Shown here piece by piece: positions 23,532 through 34,860 of a stretch of DNA of 64,000 bases. This DNA comes from Hyposmocoma kahamanoa. Lineage: Eukaryota > Arthropoda > Insecta > Lepidoptera > Cosmopterigidae. The translations under genes were made by a program, and so were the position numbers. The notes below the pieces were generated by a model. It did no database searches. It was not told where the DNA came from and saw only the letters and a list, made by a program, of their open reading frames with translations. Position 1 is the first letter of the stretch. Each line of letters begins with the position of its first letter. The stretch is from assembly GCF_003589595.1 (NCBI RefSeq), contig NW_020653855.1, positions 2,065,441 through 2,129,440 on the forward strand, given 5' to 3'.

Positions 23532-24404
23532 TATTAATTTTGTTATAATTGTGCGACTGATTTAAGTTTATAGTAAACTAGCCATCGTTCTCTGGACTTC
23601 ATCCGCGTAAAATGAAGGATATTCAAGTGTTTAGGGAATATAATCTTCTACAGATGTAAAAAAAAATTGAAAAATTGCTATAACTTTTTTGCTTTCATCT
23701 TATTGGTATGAAGTTTGAACATAGTTTCTTACAATTGTAAGGACCTTTAACCCAATCTAATTGCATAAATCTAGTGCTGATAGTTTGAAAGATTTTTTTC
23801 TTGTTCCAAATACGTTACGTTACACGCTATTTATTTATTTATTTATTTATTTATTTTAAACACTAAGAATATTACAAAAATATATATACATCACATCATA
23901 TATATATACATTTGCAATATTTTATAACATTGAATGTTGACTATGGCGTAACTGACAAAATATAATATAATTTTTAACGTATCTCGCATGACATTTATGA
24001 ATTGTGACTTGCACTATATATACTGTTCACTAAGGAATTTAGGTTTTTAACGCCTTCAAAACGCTTCGAAGTAACACGAAAGTTTTTATTAATTGAAACT
24101 AAAAAGTCATACAAAATAATATTATCTCAAAAGTGCAAGTTTTATTCATATATATATATCAATATCAATATAAAATCTTGTCATTAATCTAAACACCATA
24201 AATCAAAAAGGCTATTAAATTAAAACAAAGCATATAAAATTTTAAAATAATCATAATTATCAAGCGTATGTAAGTAATTTTTTTTGCCGCCAGTCTTGGG
24301 TTCGTTTGCCTTTGCCTTTCACTTGCTATATCCCATGCTTTATTTTCCCTTGAGTTTTCTTTTTCTGACCAAATAATTTATATCGAGTTCTTAGGTTTTC
24401 TTGA

Positions 24405-24478
24405 AAAAATAGGTCGGTTTGTTTGAAAAAACAAATATACGCGATTTAAATCCGGAAAAATAGTTTCATTTCCTACAA
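24405..24478. repeat. half copy of the 9031-9190 foldback element
   Basis: GGTCGGTTTGTTTGAAAA to AAAAATAGTTTCAT matches one arm plus centre of the element at 9031-9190. The other arm is missing. Confidence 0.6.
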
Positions 24479-24774
24479 ATAATTTATTTTCATTTGTTTT
24501 CTCACGATACTTTTCATTTTCCACCCCGATCCTTTCTTACCAAACATTTGGCTACAAAATTCCTTTTTCTTCATTGCGTTTTTTCTTCCGTTCCTGTTTT
24601 TTCATTACCAGCTATTTTCCTTTTGCTTCTTTCAGTCGATTCAAGTACATAGTTCTCAACATCTAGTATGTCATCTTCGATGTTTTTATTGCACTCACCT
24701 AGATCTTGATGATCGATGTCAGGATATCAATTTTGTCAACATATAAGGGAGGCTCAGATAGTCTTGAACGTACT

Positions 24775-25215
24775 TTTTTTTATGTAATGAAGGAGGCAAA
24801 CGAGCAGACGAGCCACTTGATAGGAGGTGGTCATCGGCGCCCATGGACATTTGCAACATCAGATAAGCTGCCTATGCGCTGCCAGCCTTTGAGAACCCTG
24901 TAAACGCGATTTTTGAAGAACCCCATGTCATAGCGCAAGGGAGATGCTACAGGAGGAAGATCATTCCACATTTTGCAGGTTCGAGGAAGGAACGAACGAG
25001 ATGCCCGCGTGATCTTACAATGCCAGGCATCTAAGATGTGGGGATGGACTCTACTCTTTTGGCGGGAGGTGCGATGGTATAACCGAGACGGTGGCACCAG
25101 TTCGAAAAGTTTCTTAGAGCACTCCCCATTATAAAGACGGTAGAACACACACAGAGAGCCAACGTCTCTCCGTAGGCTAAGGGGCTCCATACCCATATAC
25201 GTACTGCTTGGGAAT
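24775..25215 (-). pseudogene. jockey-like retrotransposon, ORF2 C-terminus, 5'-truncated
   Basis: Minus-strand frame to 24831: PLSLRRDVGSLCVFYRLYNG, ELVPPSRLYHRTSRQ, SFLPRTCKMWNDLPP, FKNRVYRVLKG, VANVHGRR. This is the C-terminal tail common to lepidopteran jockey-type elements. A diverged copy lies on the + strand at 36110-36515. Only the last 120 or so codons and a short 3' end remain. Confidence 0.8.
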
Positions 25216-25334
25216 CACACTATCGTTACATAGTTTTTTCAAATCATGGTATTTTTTTGCTGAAATAGTTACTGGGTTTGCATAAAGCCTTTTTTTATTG
25301 ATTGTATTGGTAATGGTTGATTCTTCTTCTTCTT

Positions 25335-25870
25335 AAGGTGCCTCTCCAACTAGTGAAGATTGGCAGTCAGCTTAGCATATTTATCTTTATTCCTGGCGAG
25401 GCTGAATAGTTGAGCGGCACTCGCTATCCCAGTCCACTCTCGTATGTTCCTCAGCCAAAATTTTTCCTGCGACCAGCTTTCCTTTTACCAGCAACTTTTC
25501 CCATAATTATTAGTTGCAGAAGCTCGTATTTGTCACGTCTAAGTACACGACCCAAATATGCAACTTTTATCTGTTTGATGATCTGCAAAAGTTTACGCTT
25601 CTGTCCAACGAGTCGCAGAACTTCTTCATTGGTGACATTCTGAGTCCTTATCATGGACGACATTCTTCTGTAGGCCCACGTTTCAAATGCTTCAATATGT
25701 TTCCTGAGATTCTCTTTTATTGTCCAGGCCTCACATCCGTATAGAAGTATTGGCCAGATGTAACACTGAATAAGTCGAGTGTGCAAAGGAATCTTAAGAC
25801 AACGGCAACATAATACTTTCCTCATAGAATTAAAAGCACTCCTGGCAACTACAATGCGGGTTTTAATCGT
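25335..25870 (-). pseudogene. non-LTR retrotransposon reverse transcriptase C-terminus
   Basis: The frame contains MRKVLCCRCLKIPLHTRL, YGCEAWTIKENLRKHIEAFE, WAYRRMSSMIRTQNVTNEEV and YLGRVLRRDKYELLQL, then a Lys/Arg-rich end. This is the end of an endonuclease-bearing non-LTR element of a type widespread in insects; the exact clade (RTE- or CR1-like) is not decided. Catalytic YADD region absent. Confidence 0.75.
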
Positions 25871-26750
25871 TGATAATGAATCTTTACTGCATCTTTTTTC
25901 TTTTAGTCCGGTTATTTTCTTTTTTGTATCATGGTCCAGTGGAATTTTTTAATATTCAGCGTCTTCTTTCATAGAGTATTTAATTTTCATGACGTTTAAA
26001 TTTGTTTTTTTTTAAAGTTGCAATCCTTATGTCCCTTAATTTCAAGTTTTTATTAGGCCTAGTTCTAGCCGTAAATACTTGTCCAGTAATTAATTATTTG
26101 TCAACCAGTAAAATCGACGTAGCCTAAGACTTTAACATCGTATGGGCGCGGAAATTTTAGCGCGGTAAGTATGAATGTAGCCCATTTGTTTAGGACTCCA
26201 CAAAATAAGGTTTAGTATCTAACGTTCGTTGACACTATGCATGGAGTCAACAGGCATGTACGTATGTCCTGGCAATACATAGTTCACTTGAATCGCTAAG
26301 TCAATCACCTATATAATCTTACCGTCAAATATGTGTAAAAAATATCATAGTTTAAGTGCATATTCACGTTAAAGAAATGTAATTAGAATACAATTATTTC
26401 ATTTTCTAACCAGTACGAAACTAAGGTTTATATCAAAACTTGTTATACATATAAGTATAAGTAAGTATTTTTTGGGTTTAAAATATTACTAGGGAAGTAA
26501 ATTCCATTTCCATTTAACTTAAATATCCTGTTTCGTAATTTTTATTCCACGTTTGAGTAACAAGTTACTGTAATAACATAAAAATATTAATCTAAGTTCC
26601 ATTTCTTGAAAAAAAGATACGATATTAGTTAAAGTAACTAATAATTATTTATTCTAAATAACTGTGAGTTTAATGTAACAGATAAAAGTTTTAGCGATTA
26701 CTGTATTGCAACCATAGATATAACAACACAACGTTTTTGTAGGCATAGTC

Positions 26751-26802
26751 ATTACGTTAATTTAGTAGTAAGACCTTGGGTCTTACTACATTAACGTAAC
26801 CT
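26751..26802. repeat. near-perfect 24-bp hairpin
   Basis: The left arm includes TTAGTAGTAAGACC and the right arm GGTCTTACTACATTAACG, with one mismatch and a 3-base loop (TTG). It could be a tiny foldback remnant or a transcribed hairpin; nothing nearby decides. Confidence 0.55.
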
Positions 26803-27035
26803 TCCTTATCATACACTAAATTTTTGTGTTATTTTACCAATGAATCTTCGTTTTTTTGTAAGGTAACCGCTATTTTTTTCAAGATATAATTGTTTTAACA
26901 GCACCATTCGATTGGGCCAAATTTCCTGTCGAACTGTATATATAACTCATCTTCGCCCATTTGGTGGTTACGTTAATTGATCCTACAACTGACGATATAT
27001 GTTCATGCGTTTAAAACACGAGTAGCCGCAATACA

Positions 27036-27918
27036 GTACACAAAACATTGTAGTTAGAAACGAAAAATTGAATCTTGTGGATACAGTTGTATTTCTAGGT
27101 ATAACGTTAGATGCTAAATTGCAATGGGGTCCCCATATAAGTAAGTTGTCAAAACGGCTCAGCTCTGCAGTGTACGCGATTAAAAAAATAAGGAAACTTT
27201 CAGACGTCGAAACCGCGAGATTGGTTTACTTCAGCTACTTTCACAGTCTAATGACATACGGCATTTTGCTTTGGGGTAATGCCGCCGATATCAATAGAAT
27301 CTTTGTCCTGCAGAAACGTGCAGTTAGGGCAATTTACAATCTGGGCCCCAAAGTATCTTTGAGAGATAAGTTTAAGGAAATTAACATTCTTACGCTAGCC
27401 TCACAATACATTTATGAAAATATAATTTATGTTAAAAGGAATAGTAATTTCTTTATGAAAAATAGTGACAGACATAACATTAATACGAGGAATAAAAATA
27501 AACTAGCTTTTCTTGATAGTCGTCTTCACAAAGTCAAACAATCATTTAAGGGGCAATGTATACGCTTCTATAACAAGATTCCGGTTGATATACAAAATTT
27601 GCCTTTCACGAGGTTTAAAACTATAGTGAAACAAAAACTTTATACTAAAGGTTATTATACAACTTCTGCGTACTTGGATGACAAAAATCCGTGGTAGTAA
27701 CCCGTTTAGCTCATGGAGGTAGTCTCAATCTGATGTTTCAAATAAAAAAATATTGTAAATGTTATTTACAAAGAGCAATCCCTAGAGTTTGTTGCTCATT
27801 CTTCTCAGGGGAATCTGCCTGACGAATGAGCGGTAGAGTTTAACCATTGTGACGATTTCAAGTGTAATAATGCTTACCTATGAAATAAAGATTATTTTGA
27901 ATTTGAATTTGAATTTGA
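27036..27918 (+). pseudogene. jockey-like retrotransposon 3' end with coding remnant
   Basis: An open frame of about 210 codons (to TAG at 27695-27697) carries FLGITLDAKLQWGPHI, SSAVYAIKKIRKLSDVETAR, YFHSLMTYGILLWG and IFVLQKRAVRAIY, the thumb and C-terminal region of a jockey-type reverse transcriptase. A 3' UTR follows and ends in the simple tail TTGAATTTGAATTTGAATTTG at 27896-27917. It starts abruptly around 27036, so it is 5'-truncated, as such copies usually are. The longest undisrupted fragment of this kind in the window. Confidence 0.85.
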
Positions 27919-28009
27919 GCAATCGCCTTGAAAACACGTCTGTGATGGATCCACGCTTTGTTGCACTTTTATATTGGCATAGAAGACGCAAACGGCTTTG
28001 TTGCCGGAA

Positions 28010-28260
28010 GAACAGCAGCTTGATTTTAATTGCCTCTCCCGATCGGAAACTGCGTGTTTTCCGAGTCGAGGCGCATAATTGCGATTCACAAGTGAAGAGA
28101 AACTTTTGACATTTCTAATCGGAACAATAGTTGATGTAACTGACAAATTAGAAAGATATAATAGGAATCAGGTTCTTCTTCTCGCTCAGAAACCCGTCTG
28201 ATCTCGAGACTACCCGATCAGATCGATTCCAATTTGAATCAAAATTAGGACGTAGAAGAT
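28010..28260 (+). repeat. repeat family G copy
   Basis: GCCTCTCCCGATCGGAAACTG, GACATTTCTAATCGGAACAA and CGAGACTACCCGATCAGATCG match the other copies. Confidence 0.65.
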
Positions 28261-28624
28261 ATTGGGTTCATCCAATGAATCAAGAAGCAGTGCGTACACA
28301 CATTTGAAAATTGGTATGGTATTAATAAAATTATGCGTGCCTTCCAAAAGATACTTCTATACTAGACGCCGCTTATTCGATGACTGTTCGATGTGTGAAA
28401 GAGATGCATTAATAGGTACTATGCGCCACTGCACGTGCACACCGAATACGTTAAAGTTCATTCGATTTGTTTGACAAGTCCGTTGCGTATTCGATAAACT
28501 TATTAAGCTGTGTGCGTTTTTTTTGCAAAACAAACACCGTGTGAATTCAAATAAATGGCCTAACCATTGCGCCACTGTTTATTCGGTAAGATTTATACTG
28601 TAAAAAATCGTTCAAACGGCATTA

Positions 28625-28810
28625 TAAAGGTGCTGGTGAAATTAAAGGCACATGGATCTTGTCAACTTATGTCTCAAGGTGACTGGCAGTGGCAGTGCCC
28701 CTAAGATCTTTGCGATTTAAAGCTCTGAGTGGCACTGTAAATGTGATGGATAGACGTGTCGCTTACCACCAGGCGCACGATTTGTCGGTCCCATCACTTG
28801 GTATTGTGTA
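28625..28810 (+). repeat. repeat family F copy, 5' part missing
   Basis: AAGGTGCTGGTGAAATTAAAGG to GCGCACGATTTGTCGGTCCC, same order as the other copies. Confidence 0.7.
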
Positions 28811-28969
28811 TTCTTGTAAGTATTATTGTAATGACATAAATAAAAGTGCTTTTGACATTCACACATGGCTTTATTGTACATACCAAAGAGTGCGAAAAAT
28901 CATGACTGTGTACAAAAATAATCTATGTTGTTTTTTTACTCTCCATTCAAATTACTCGAAATGAGTATA

Positions 28970-29320
28970 TTAGGACAATACGTCGCAAACTGCACGCTGC
29001 ACAAGGCCTTATGAAAGTGTCGGCGTGTGGCAATGTAAGGTCTATTTTTAGGTTAAGCTCAATTCTAGCTCAAAAATTACGCGTATTAGGTTTGCGTTGT
29101 CTATATAATAAACAGCTCATTCCACAGCTATGGAACACGGAGAAAAAGTACAGTCGATGCTTGAAGATATCCGATATCAATCGCCTATTAAAAGAATGTG
29201 TAAAACATACCACGAAAGAAATGCTAGCAGTCCTGATTTAGATACATTTGGTGATAATAATCGATATTATCTTTCAAAAGTAAATTCATTAACTAAAATA
29301 AGTTTAATTATCTAAGTTCC
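28970..29320 (+). other. unrecognised repeat or pseudogene with short frames
   Basis: Overlapping frames (29011-29241 and 29130-29315) contain Cys- and Lys-rich peptides with no family I can name. The boundary between the two frames looks like a shifted single frame, so it may be a decayed retrotransposon end. It is not called as a gene. Confidence 0.25.
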
Positions 29321-29429
29321 TATACTCTACTTCTCAATAGGAATACAGTATTCTATTGCTATGTGATTTAAATTAGTATTCATTGCGGGTAGATACATAA
29401 AAAAGTAATAAAATTTATAGAAAATTTCA

Positions 29430-29935
29430 TCGAGGTCCGTTTCCTGGGGCATCGTGCCCAGAAGGCTGGCAACATTTACCCTTCGAATTGCTAAACTTAC
29501 TTCTTGGCGAAAATAACTGCCAGCATTGTGGTCACCGGCGGCTTCTACGAGGCGATCCGACAGCTCAAACGCTAGAAGTTTCGCCTGTGGCCCCTAGGGA
29601 CCCAGGGTTTCAACCGCAAAAGGCCTGTAGTACTGAGCAAGGTTGGCGTATTTGAGCTTTTTGCGGTACTCGGCCGCTCTGGCCACAAGGCCTGCGCCGC
29701 CCACGCTTGCAAGGACATGGGCGGGGGCTACAGTGTCCACACAGGTTGCGTCCCACACTTGCTGTCTCCCTGGCTTCCATGGTTCGATAGTCATACCGTC
29801 AGGTATCTTACAGTCACTGCGACAGATGCCAGTGGGCTCGAGATCTGAAAGTATCTTAGCGCTGGTGAAGGCCTTTACGATAATGCTATTGAGCGCTACG
29901 TGTACGGATATGTGGCCTGCGCTTTGAGTACATGA
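29430..29935 (-). pseudogene. retroelement polyprotein C-terminal remnant
   Basis: On the minus strand WDATCVDTVAPAHVLASVGG, AEYRKKLKYANLAQYYRP, FAVETLGP and, after a break, SKFSNSKGKCCQP-like sequence correspond to a C-terminal block found after reverse transcriptase in many invertebrate non-LTR elements. Frames are broken at about 29594. Confidence 0.65.
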
Positions 29936-30339
29936 GACGCCATTTAAATGTATGTTAATTTGTCGAAAATTTTAATATAGTTTGTTTATGTTGTTTTGAG
30001 ATTGCCGTCATTACTTAAAATTGTTGTATTTACAATGTAGAACGTCCAAGTCAATTAAGCAAAAATGTATTGTAAGCTAATGAATAAATAAATACCTGAC
30101 CCCCAACCAACTGCCTATATGATTTTGAGTAGATCAGTATGAAAAAAGTGTTAAAGAAACAAAACATTTACCAGTGATCTGTAAAATTCATATTGGTATG
30201 ACTTTTTTATTGCATCATTAGAGAATGACGTTTTAAGTTAAATTTTTCAAGCCAATTTAATCTTTAAATGCGTTCCATAAGTACGAATTTCAATGAAAAA
30301 GATGGAACTTCTCTACATTTTTCTGATGAATGCATATGT

Positions 30340-30485
30340 TACGGACACCGAGACACATACTCCGCGCCCCGCGCTCCAACCGAGAGCGCGTCGCCGTTCC
30401 CCGCACCCCGCACTCAGCGTCGTACGGAGTCGCCGCCCCCCCGTGCCCCGCGCACCGCGCCGACCGCCTACTCGCCGACATCTCT
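30340..30485. other. strongly GC-rich patch
   Basis: About 145 bp of C- and G-rich sequence (CGCGCCCCGCGCTCC, CCGCCCCCCCGTGCCCC) lies in otherwise AT-rich DNA. Open frames cross it on both strands and in several phases, as expected from the lack of A/T rather than from selection for coding. Pro/Arg-rich translations match no domain. Confidence 0.45.
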
Positions 30486-30803
30486 ACTAGATGAGAGAGT
30501 TGATTTAGTACTTAAGTAGGAACATTTTGAGCAATAAAGGAGGTAGTAGTTAGTAGTCAATAAGCAGTTGAACAAGTGTTTCATTTACGATCCTGATCCC
30601 GAGAAGAGCAAGAACCCCATCGATCCAGATCAAGAACCTAAACAAATACAGTCCACCGAACGTTAACGATCCTACGAGAGCTAGAACACCAACAGCGTAA
30701 GAAGGCTCAGAACCAAAAGGTCGGCTCTTGAGCTCAGATAGTGTAGAGCATCGACTGAGCTCTAAATGTTGTAGATAGGATATTTTGCTTTGTGGTGACA
30801 CTA

Positions 30804-31162
30804 TTTACACCCAGTCGTCGCTAAGTTATCTGACGACAGTAGTTTGCCGCCGCAGTCGATTGGCGAAATAATCCAGAAGTAGTAGCCGAAGACAGCAAAC
30901 GACTGGGTGTAAATTTACCGTCCACTAACTAAAACGCGGGTAAGTGAGAAAGGGTTAAATATACGTTTTAAAAAGCAAACGATAGAGCACAAAAATCTCT
31001 TTTAAAATCATTTAAAATTAGTTAACGTGTTCGACTTCTCGAATAGACCCGAATATAGCGGAGGTATCATCTAACAATTTCAATATTCTAAAACTGGGTT
31101 GTGTTATTTTATGATATCTCCAAAAATGATTTTGTCACTTAGCCCGTTTAGTTAGTAAACGG
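30804..31162. mobile_element. two adjacent foldback elements
   Basis: First, TTTACACCCAGTCG at 30804-30817 is inverted at about 30900-30913 (110 bp). Second, CCGTCCACTAACTAAA at 30918 and TTTAGTTAGTAAACGG ending 31162 bound a 245-bp element whose left part matches 16118-16320. No clear target duplications. Confidence 0.55.
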
Positions 31163-31834
31163 CAGATGGCGAGTCGACTGCATCACCTTCGGCAAGCAGA
31201 AGTCTCGGTGTAAATGAGCATAACACTGCATTATAGATTCTTCCAGTTGCTTGCCTCGACTGATTGACTGATGACTGCTAACAGATGGACTGCACATCTG
31301 CAGCAAATGCGTGCTGTCGAGCGTTCAAGTGTAAGCGTCGGCTATAGTCGATGTAAACGATTAGAAACAAAATCTGTAATGTTACAACTTGTCGATACCA
31401 AATCAGTGATCCCAAATACAGTATTTCTACTATAAGTAATATGAGGCATAGGTACTGTCCTTATCATTGTAACGTCATCGGATTTCCGTCATAGGTATAT
31501 TAAATTTCAAATCGTTCGTACTGGTGGAAACAGGTAAATAAATAAATATTCATTTTATGACAGAGATCCGTAAGAAACTGTAAAAGAGCCGATGACCTTG
31601 AAATAGATAATTGAGATAGGATCTGTCCTTCGCCGTGGATAAAACCGGAAGGGCTTTTATAGGCGAAGCTTGTAATAAGTAAATAAGTATTTTTTCTGTA
31701 TTTTGGTCAATAAACTATAAAGAAAATATTCATCCAGCTCAGCTAAGAATACTTTGAGATCACTCCATCCGTTTGGAAACTACGATGACACAGACAGATT
31801 GACATACACACACAGGTACACACAGAAAGGCTAA

Positions 31835-32144
31835 GGTTCAACTCATACTGGCGCAGAATCGAAGCGTCGCGTCGCGTCCTGTTTTTAAACTACAACGCTC
31901 GGCGACGCTCGTGCGCTTAGTGCGCCCGGATCACAGCGTGGTTGGCGTCTGACGCCTTACTGCGCTCAAGTGACGCGCGTCGACGCGTGAAGCTGCTCGA
32001 CTTCAACCAAGCGTCGACGCCGTTTCCGTATTTGCATAACACAAATTTGTACCTTAATAATGGGAAAATAGAGATGAATATGCTATAGGCGAAAAACATG
32101 AAGCGTCGCGACGTTTCGACTCTGCGCCAGTGTGAGTTGAGTCT
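31835..32144. mobile_element. 310-bp GC-rich MITE
   Basis: TTCAACTCATACTGGCGCAG at the left pairs with CTGCGCCAGTGTGAGTTGA at the right. The inverted repeats run about 35 bp, into GCGTCGCG. Possible TAA duplication on both sides. The frame across it has no recognisable product. Confidence 0.6.
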
Positions 32145-32509
32145 TAAGAGCGTTTCCACATGGCCACTTTTAACAGCGATGCAGCAGCAATGCAGTCGCC
32201 AATCGTCAACCTTTACGCACACGCGAGATTTTAAGCAACGATGCAAGCACGTGTCTGCATTAATACAAACGCGCGATTGCATCGTTACACTCAGGATTTA
32301 CAGGTGATTGCATCGATGGAATCGCGCGTTTGTATCGATGCAATCGCCTATAAAACGCGCGTTTATCACCGTTAAATTTATCACCGTTTATCGCCGTGTG
32401 TCATTCTTATACGTATAACTCTCGTTTTTTATCGATGGTAAATAAAGGTGTAATTCAGAACAAATACAATACACATAGTCGTGCAAACGTATTTGAGAAC
32501 GAAACTACT

Positions 32510-33691
32510 CTATAACAAATTGTTTAAAATTTTCATAAACTCAGTAAATAAAGTGTGACCATGATTATTAACCTCAACATCTCTCAATTTCAAATAAACT
32601 TTATGTACTGGATTATCCTCTGATATTCTGGCTCCATGTCTTATCTGTTCCGTTGATAAATAAACGTATTTTATTTTCAGATAATAGTCAACGTCGTCGT
32701 ACCACTTTTCGAATACAACTTTACCTCCTATAGGAGTATATTCGTTTTGACCAGCTAAATCATATGGTTCAACACCTATAGAAGTTAAAACAGAATTAAT
32801 ACAGGAATCGTGTCCAACTAACAAGGTGAATTTATGTTTTTCCTCCAAGAATACTTGTTTAATGTAGTTTAATAATGGTTTTGCTATATGTTTTGCTACA
32901 TGTGTACAACCAAAGCGTACCATTAAATGCTTCTTTGTCAACTTTGCCAGTAGTTTCCAGTCTTCCGGCTGTATTTGTCCCCACCCAATCTTCGACAAGT
33001 TTTCTCCGTCATAATAAGCCATTAGTAGTGCATCAGTGATCTCATTCCCAATTTTTAAAGGTCCTATAACATTAGGTTCATCCCCATATATCAAGGTGAT
33101 ATTATCATTTTCTTTTGTCAAATCACATAAGCTATTAACTTTGCATAAATACGAGGTTTTGATATCCAGGATCGTGTTCAATCTCATGTAAGCGTCTTTA
33201 AGATCCATTTCGTCCAATTTTTCTTGCATTTCTTTACGCGCTATAGTTTGAAAACTCTCCGTATCATTTAGTATAACAAGATAGAAAACTGGATCACTTG
33301 TAATGTTAGGTTTAACATTAATTGTTATATTACACTGTTTAAAGGCACTTCTAATAAAGTGCTCAGCTGTCTTTCTTGTTCTTTGATAAATATTAGCATA
33401 TACGTGAACTAAAGAATCGTTTGGACATTCATTCGTTAGCAACTCTTCTTTTCTCAAATAATCAGAAAAGTATTCACCCAAATACTCCTCTAACAAAGCG
33501 CCTTTAGTGGTTAAAAAGCCATTCTCTTGACTCCATTTGAGCTGCTCTTTTGAGGTATACATTTTTAAATTTGCTAGAGGAGTTCTTATGTTATGCCTTC
33601 CTAAAACAACCACTTGTTTTAGCTGGTCACTTGCTACATTATGCACAGTTAGCATCATTAAAAATAAAAGCTTTGTCAGTATTATTTTCAT
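32510..33691 (-). CDS. agp: Agp-like glucose-1-phosphatase paralogue B (horizontally acquired family)
   Basis: Single exon, 393 residues. The start MKIILTKLLF (ATG at 33691) gives a signal peptide ending near HNVAS (residue 21). An in-frame ATG at 33790 adds 33 residues but lies only about 9 nt after the predicted +1 and would bury the signal, so it is rejected. R32-H33-N34 nucleophile motif, QRTRKTAEHF, DP at 133-134, H294-D295 and PIGGK at 320-324 are all present. The dyad motif reads GHDSC instead of GHDSN, and C262 is another extra cysteine. Pairs C89/C120 and C183/C189 are kept; the C-terminal pair is lost. Sequons at N121, 129, 142, 197 and 231 mirror A. It is divergently oriented to C across 7 kb. 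Expected to be a secreted sugar- or inositol-phosphate phosphatase; activity inferred from kept catalytic residues. Confidence 0.95.
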   Translation of the reverse strand: MKIILTKLLFLMMLTVHNVASDQLKQVVVLGRHNIRTPLANLKMYTSKEQLKWSQENGFLTTKGALLEEYLGEYFSDYLRKEELLTNECPNDSLVHVYANIYQRTRKTAEHFIRSAFKQCNITINVKPNITSDPVFYLVILNDTESFQTIARKEMQEKLDEMDLKDAYMRLNTILDIKTSYLCKVNSLCDLTKENDNITLIYGDEPNVIGPLKIGNEITDALLMAYYDGENLSKIGWGQIQPEDWKLLAKLTKKHLMVRFGCTHVAKHIAKPLLNYIKQVFLEEKHKFTLLVGHDSCINSVLTSIGVEPYDLAGQNEYTPIGGKVVFEKWYDDVDYYLKIKYVYLSTEQIRHGARISEDNPVHKVYLKLRDVEVNNHGHTLFTEFMKILNNLL

Positions 33692-33795
33692 ATTTAACTT
33701 TTTTAACACTGGTATTAATTTTGTTTCTCTAGTAAACGTACATACTGCAGTACCCGTACACTTGTGACTAAAATTTCTTTCCGACCACAATGCGT

Positions 33796-33823
33796 GACTG
33801 AATAATAAATAAATAGAAGATAA
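33796..33823 (-). promoter_or_regulatory. predicted initiator of agp-like gene B
   Basis: On the minus strand ATTATTCAGTCACGCATTG contains TCAGTC (plus 33796-33801; +1 near 33799), 108 nt before the chosen ATG. It matches gene A's ACTCAGTCAAGCGCTG in sequence and position. A GATAA lies at 33819-33823. Confidence 0.5.
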
Positions 33824-34169
33824 TTATTGTACTTATATGAGAACAATTGACCGACTAAAATTGCCTTCTAAGTAATTTGTTATGTTTATTAGAGTAATTA
33901 GTTGTTGTCGTTTAATGTACTGTTACAATCTGTATTTATTTATTTATCTATTTATTTTAATTATTACATATTGCTTACAGTCAACCCTAACGCAAGAGTA
34001 AGATTTAAAGCTAAATGAACAAACAATATTAAGTAAATTACAAAAATGAATAAAATATGAAATTGATAAAATTATTAATACAATACCATAAACAATAAAT
34101 GATTACAGATTAACATTAATGAAAAAATAGATAAAATACATTTGTTATTAAATTTTAAACTAGCACATA

Positions 34170-34860
34170 ATACCTATTACTTAATACTTCTGTCTCCGGT
34201 CAAGGACTCCAGATATCGTCCTGCGGAAAACATGAATTTTGATTCTGAGCATACAAAAAGGTCCAACGAGGAGTCAAAGTTAAGCAACTGATTTAGATAC
34301 TTAAGTGCTCGGGTCAGAGGGGCCATCTCACTCACTCTACATCGTGTGATAGGTACTGCAAATAACCTGATTCGATGAAGTCGCACCAGATTAGTTCTAG
34401 GTACCATAAAGCCTACCTTGGACAACAAAAATGGGTTGTATATTATTCCCCGTACCAGACGAAACATATAAGTTACAAGAGCCAGATTGCAACACACTTC
34501 TGTCATTCAATAATTTACCATACCTAAAATAAATATTGTGGGATAATAAAGTAAGGGGTAATATCCGTACATCTTCTTGTATAAATTTAGAGCAATTGTC
34601 TTCTGAATTTTCTCTAATGTTTGTGTGTGGTTGTGATGGACGGGGTTCCAAATGATAGCGTTACATTCCAATTTGCTCCGAACAAAAGAGTTATACAAAA
34701 GACACGATATGAGGTTGATTTTTGACGACTTTGACTGTATTAAGACGAAACCGAGACACTTGCGGGAAGATTTATAAATTTTTGTGATATGTTCTCGGAA
34801 AGCGAGCTCAGTGTCGAACCACGTGCCTAAATCTCTGGTAGTGTAGTTACTTTTAAATCA
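34170..34860 (-). pseudogene. non-LTR retrotransposon reverse transcriptase C-terminus, frameshifted
   Basis: Pieces in different minus-strand frames read TTRDLGTWFDTELAFREHI, LLYNSFVRSKLECNAIIW, NHTQTLEKIQKTIALNLY and PRTNLVRLHRIRLFAVPIT. This is the thumb to C-terminal order of a jockey/CR1-like element. Frame breaks near 34600 and 34507 mark it as dead. Confidence 0.75.

Larger units (their letters stand above)
23532..32509. other. 9-kb interval between agp-like genes A and B
   Basis: No intact gene. It includes a (TATT)n run at about 23826-23856, four or five retrotransposon remnants, repeats F and G, a GC-rich patch at 30350-30480 and several foldback elements, listed separately. The stretch 25900-27030 shows nothing recognisable except the hairpin near 26751. 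Confidence 0.65.

Noticed and set aside
27068..27697. Host gene of 209 codons
   Set aside because: It is the C-terminal part of a jockey-like reverse transcriptase with a retroposon 3' tail.
30268..30519. Pro/Arg-rich 83-codon gene
   Set aside because: Open frames in several phases and on both strands result from local GC richness; no homology or splice support.
31917..32282. 121-codon Cys/Arg-rich minus-strand gene
   Set aside because: It crosses a MITE with paired ends and the next repeat; no recognisable domain.
33692..33790. In-frame N-terminal extension of gene B (ATG at 33790)
   Set aside because: Only about 9 nt after the predicted +1, not homologous to A's extension, and it hides the signal peptide.
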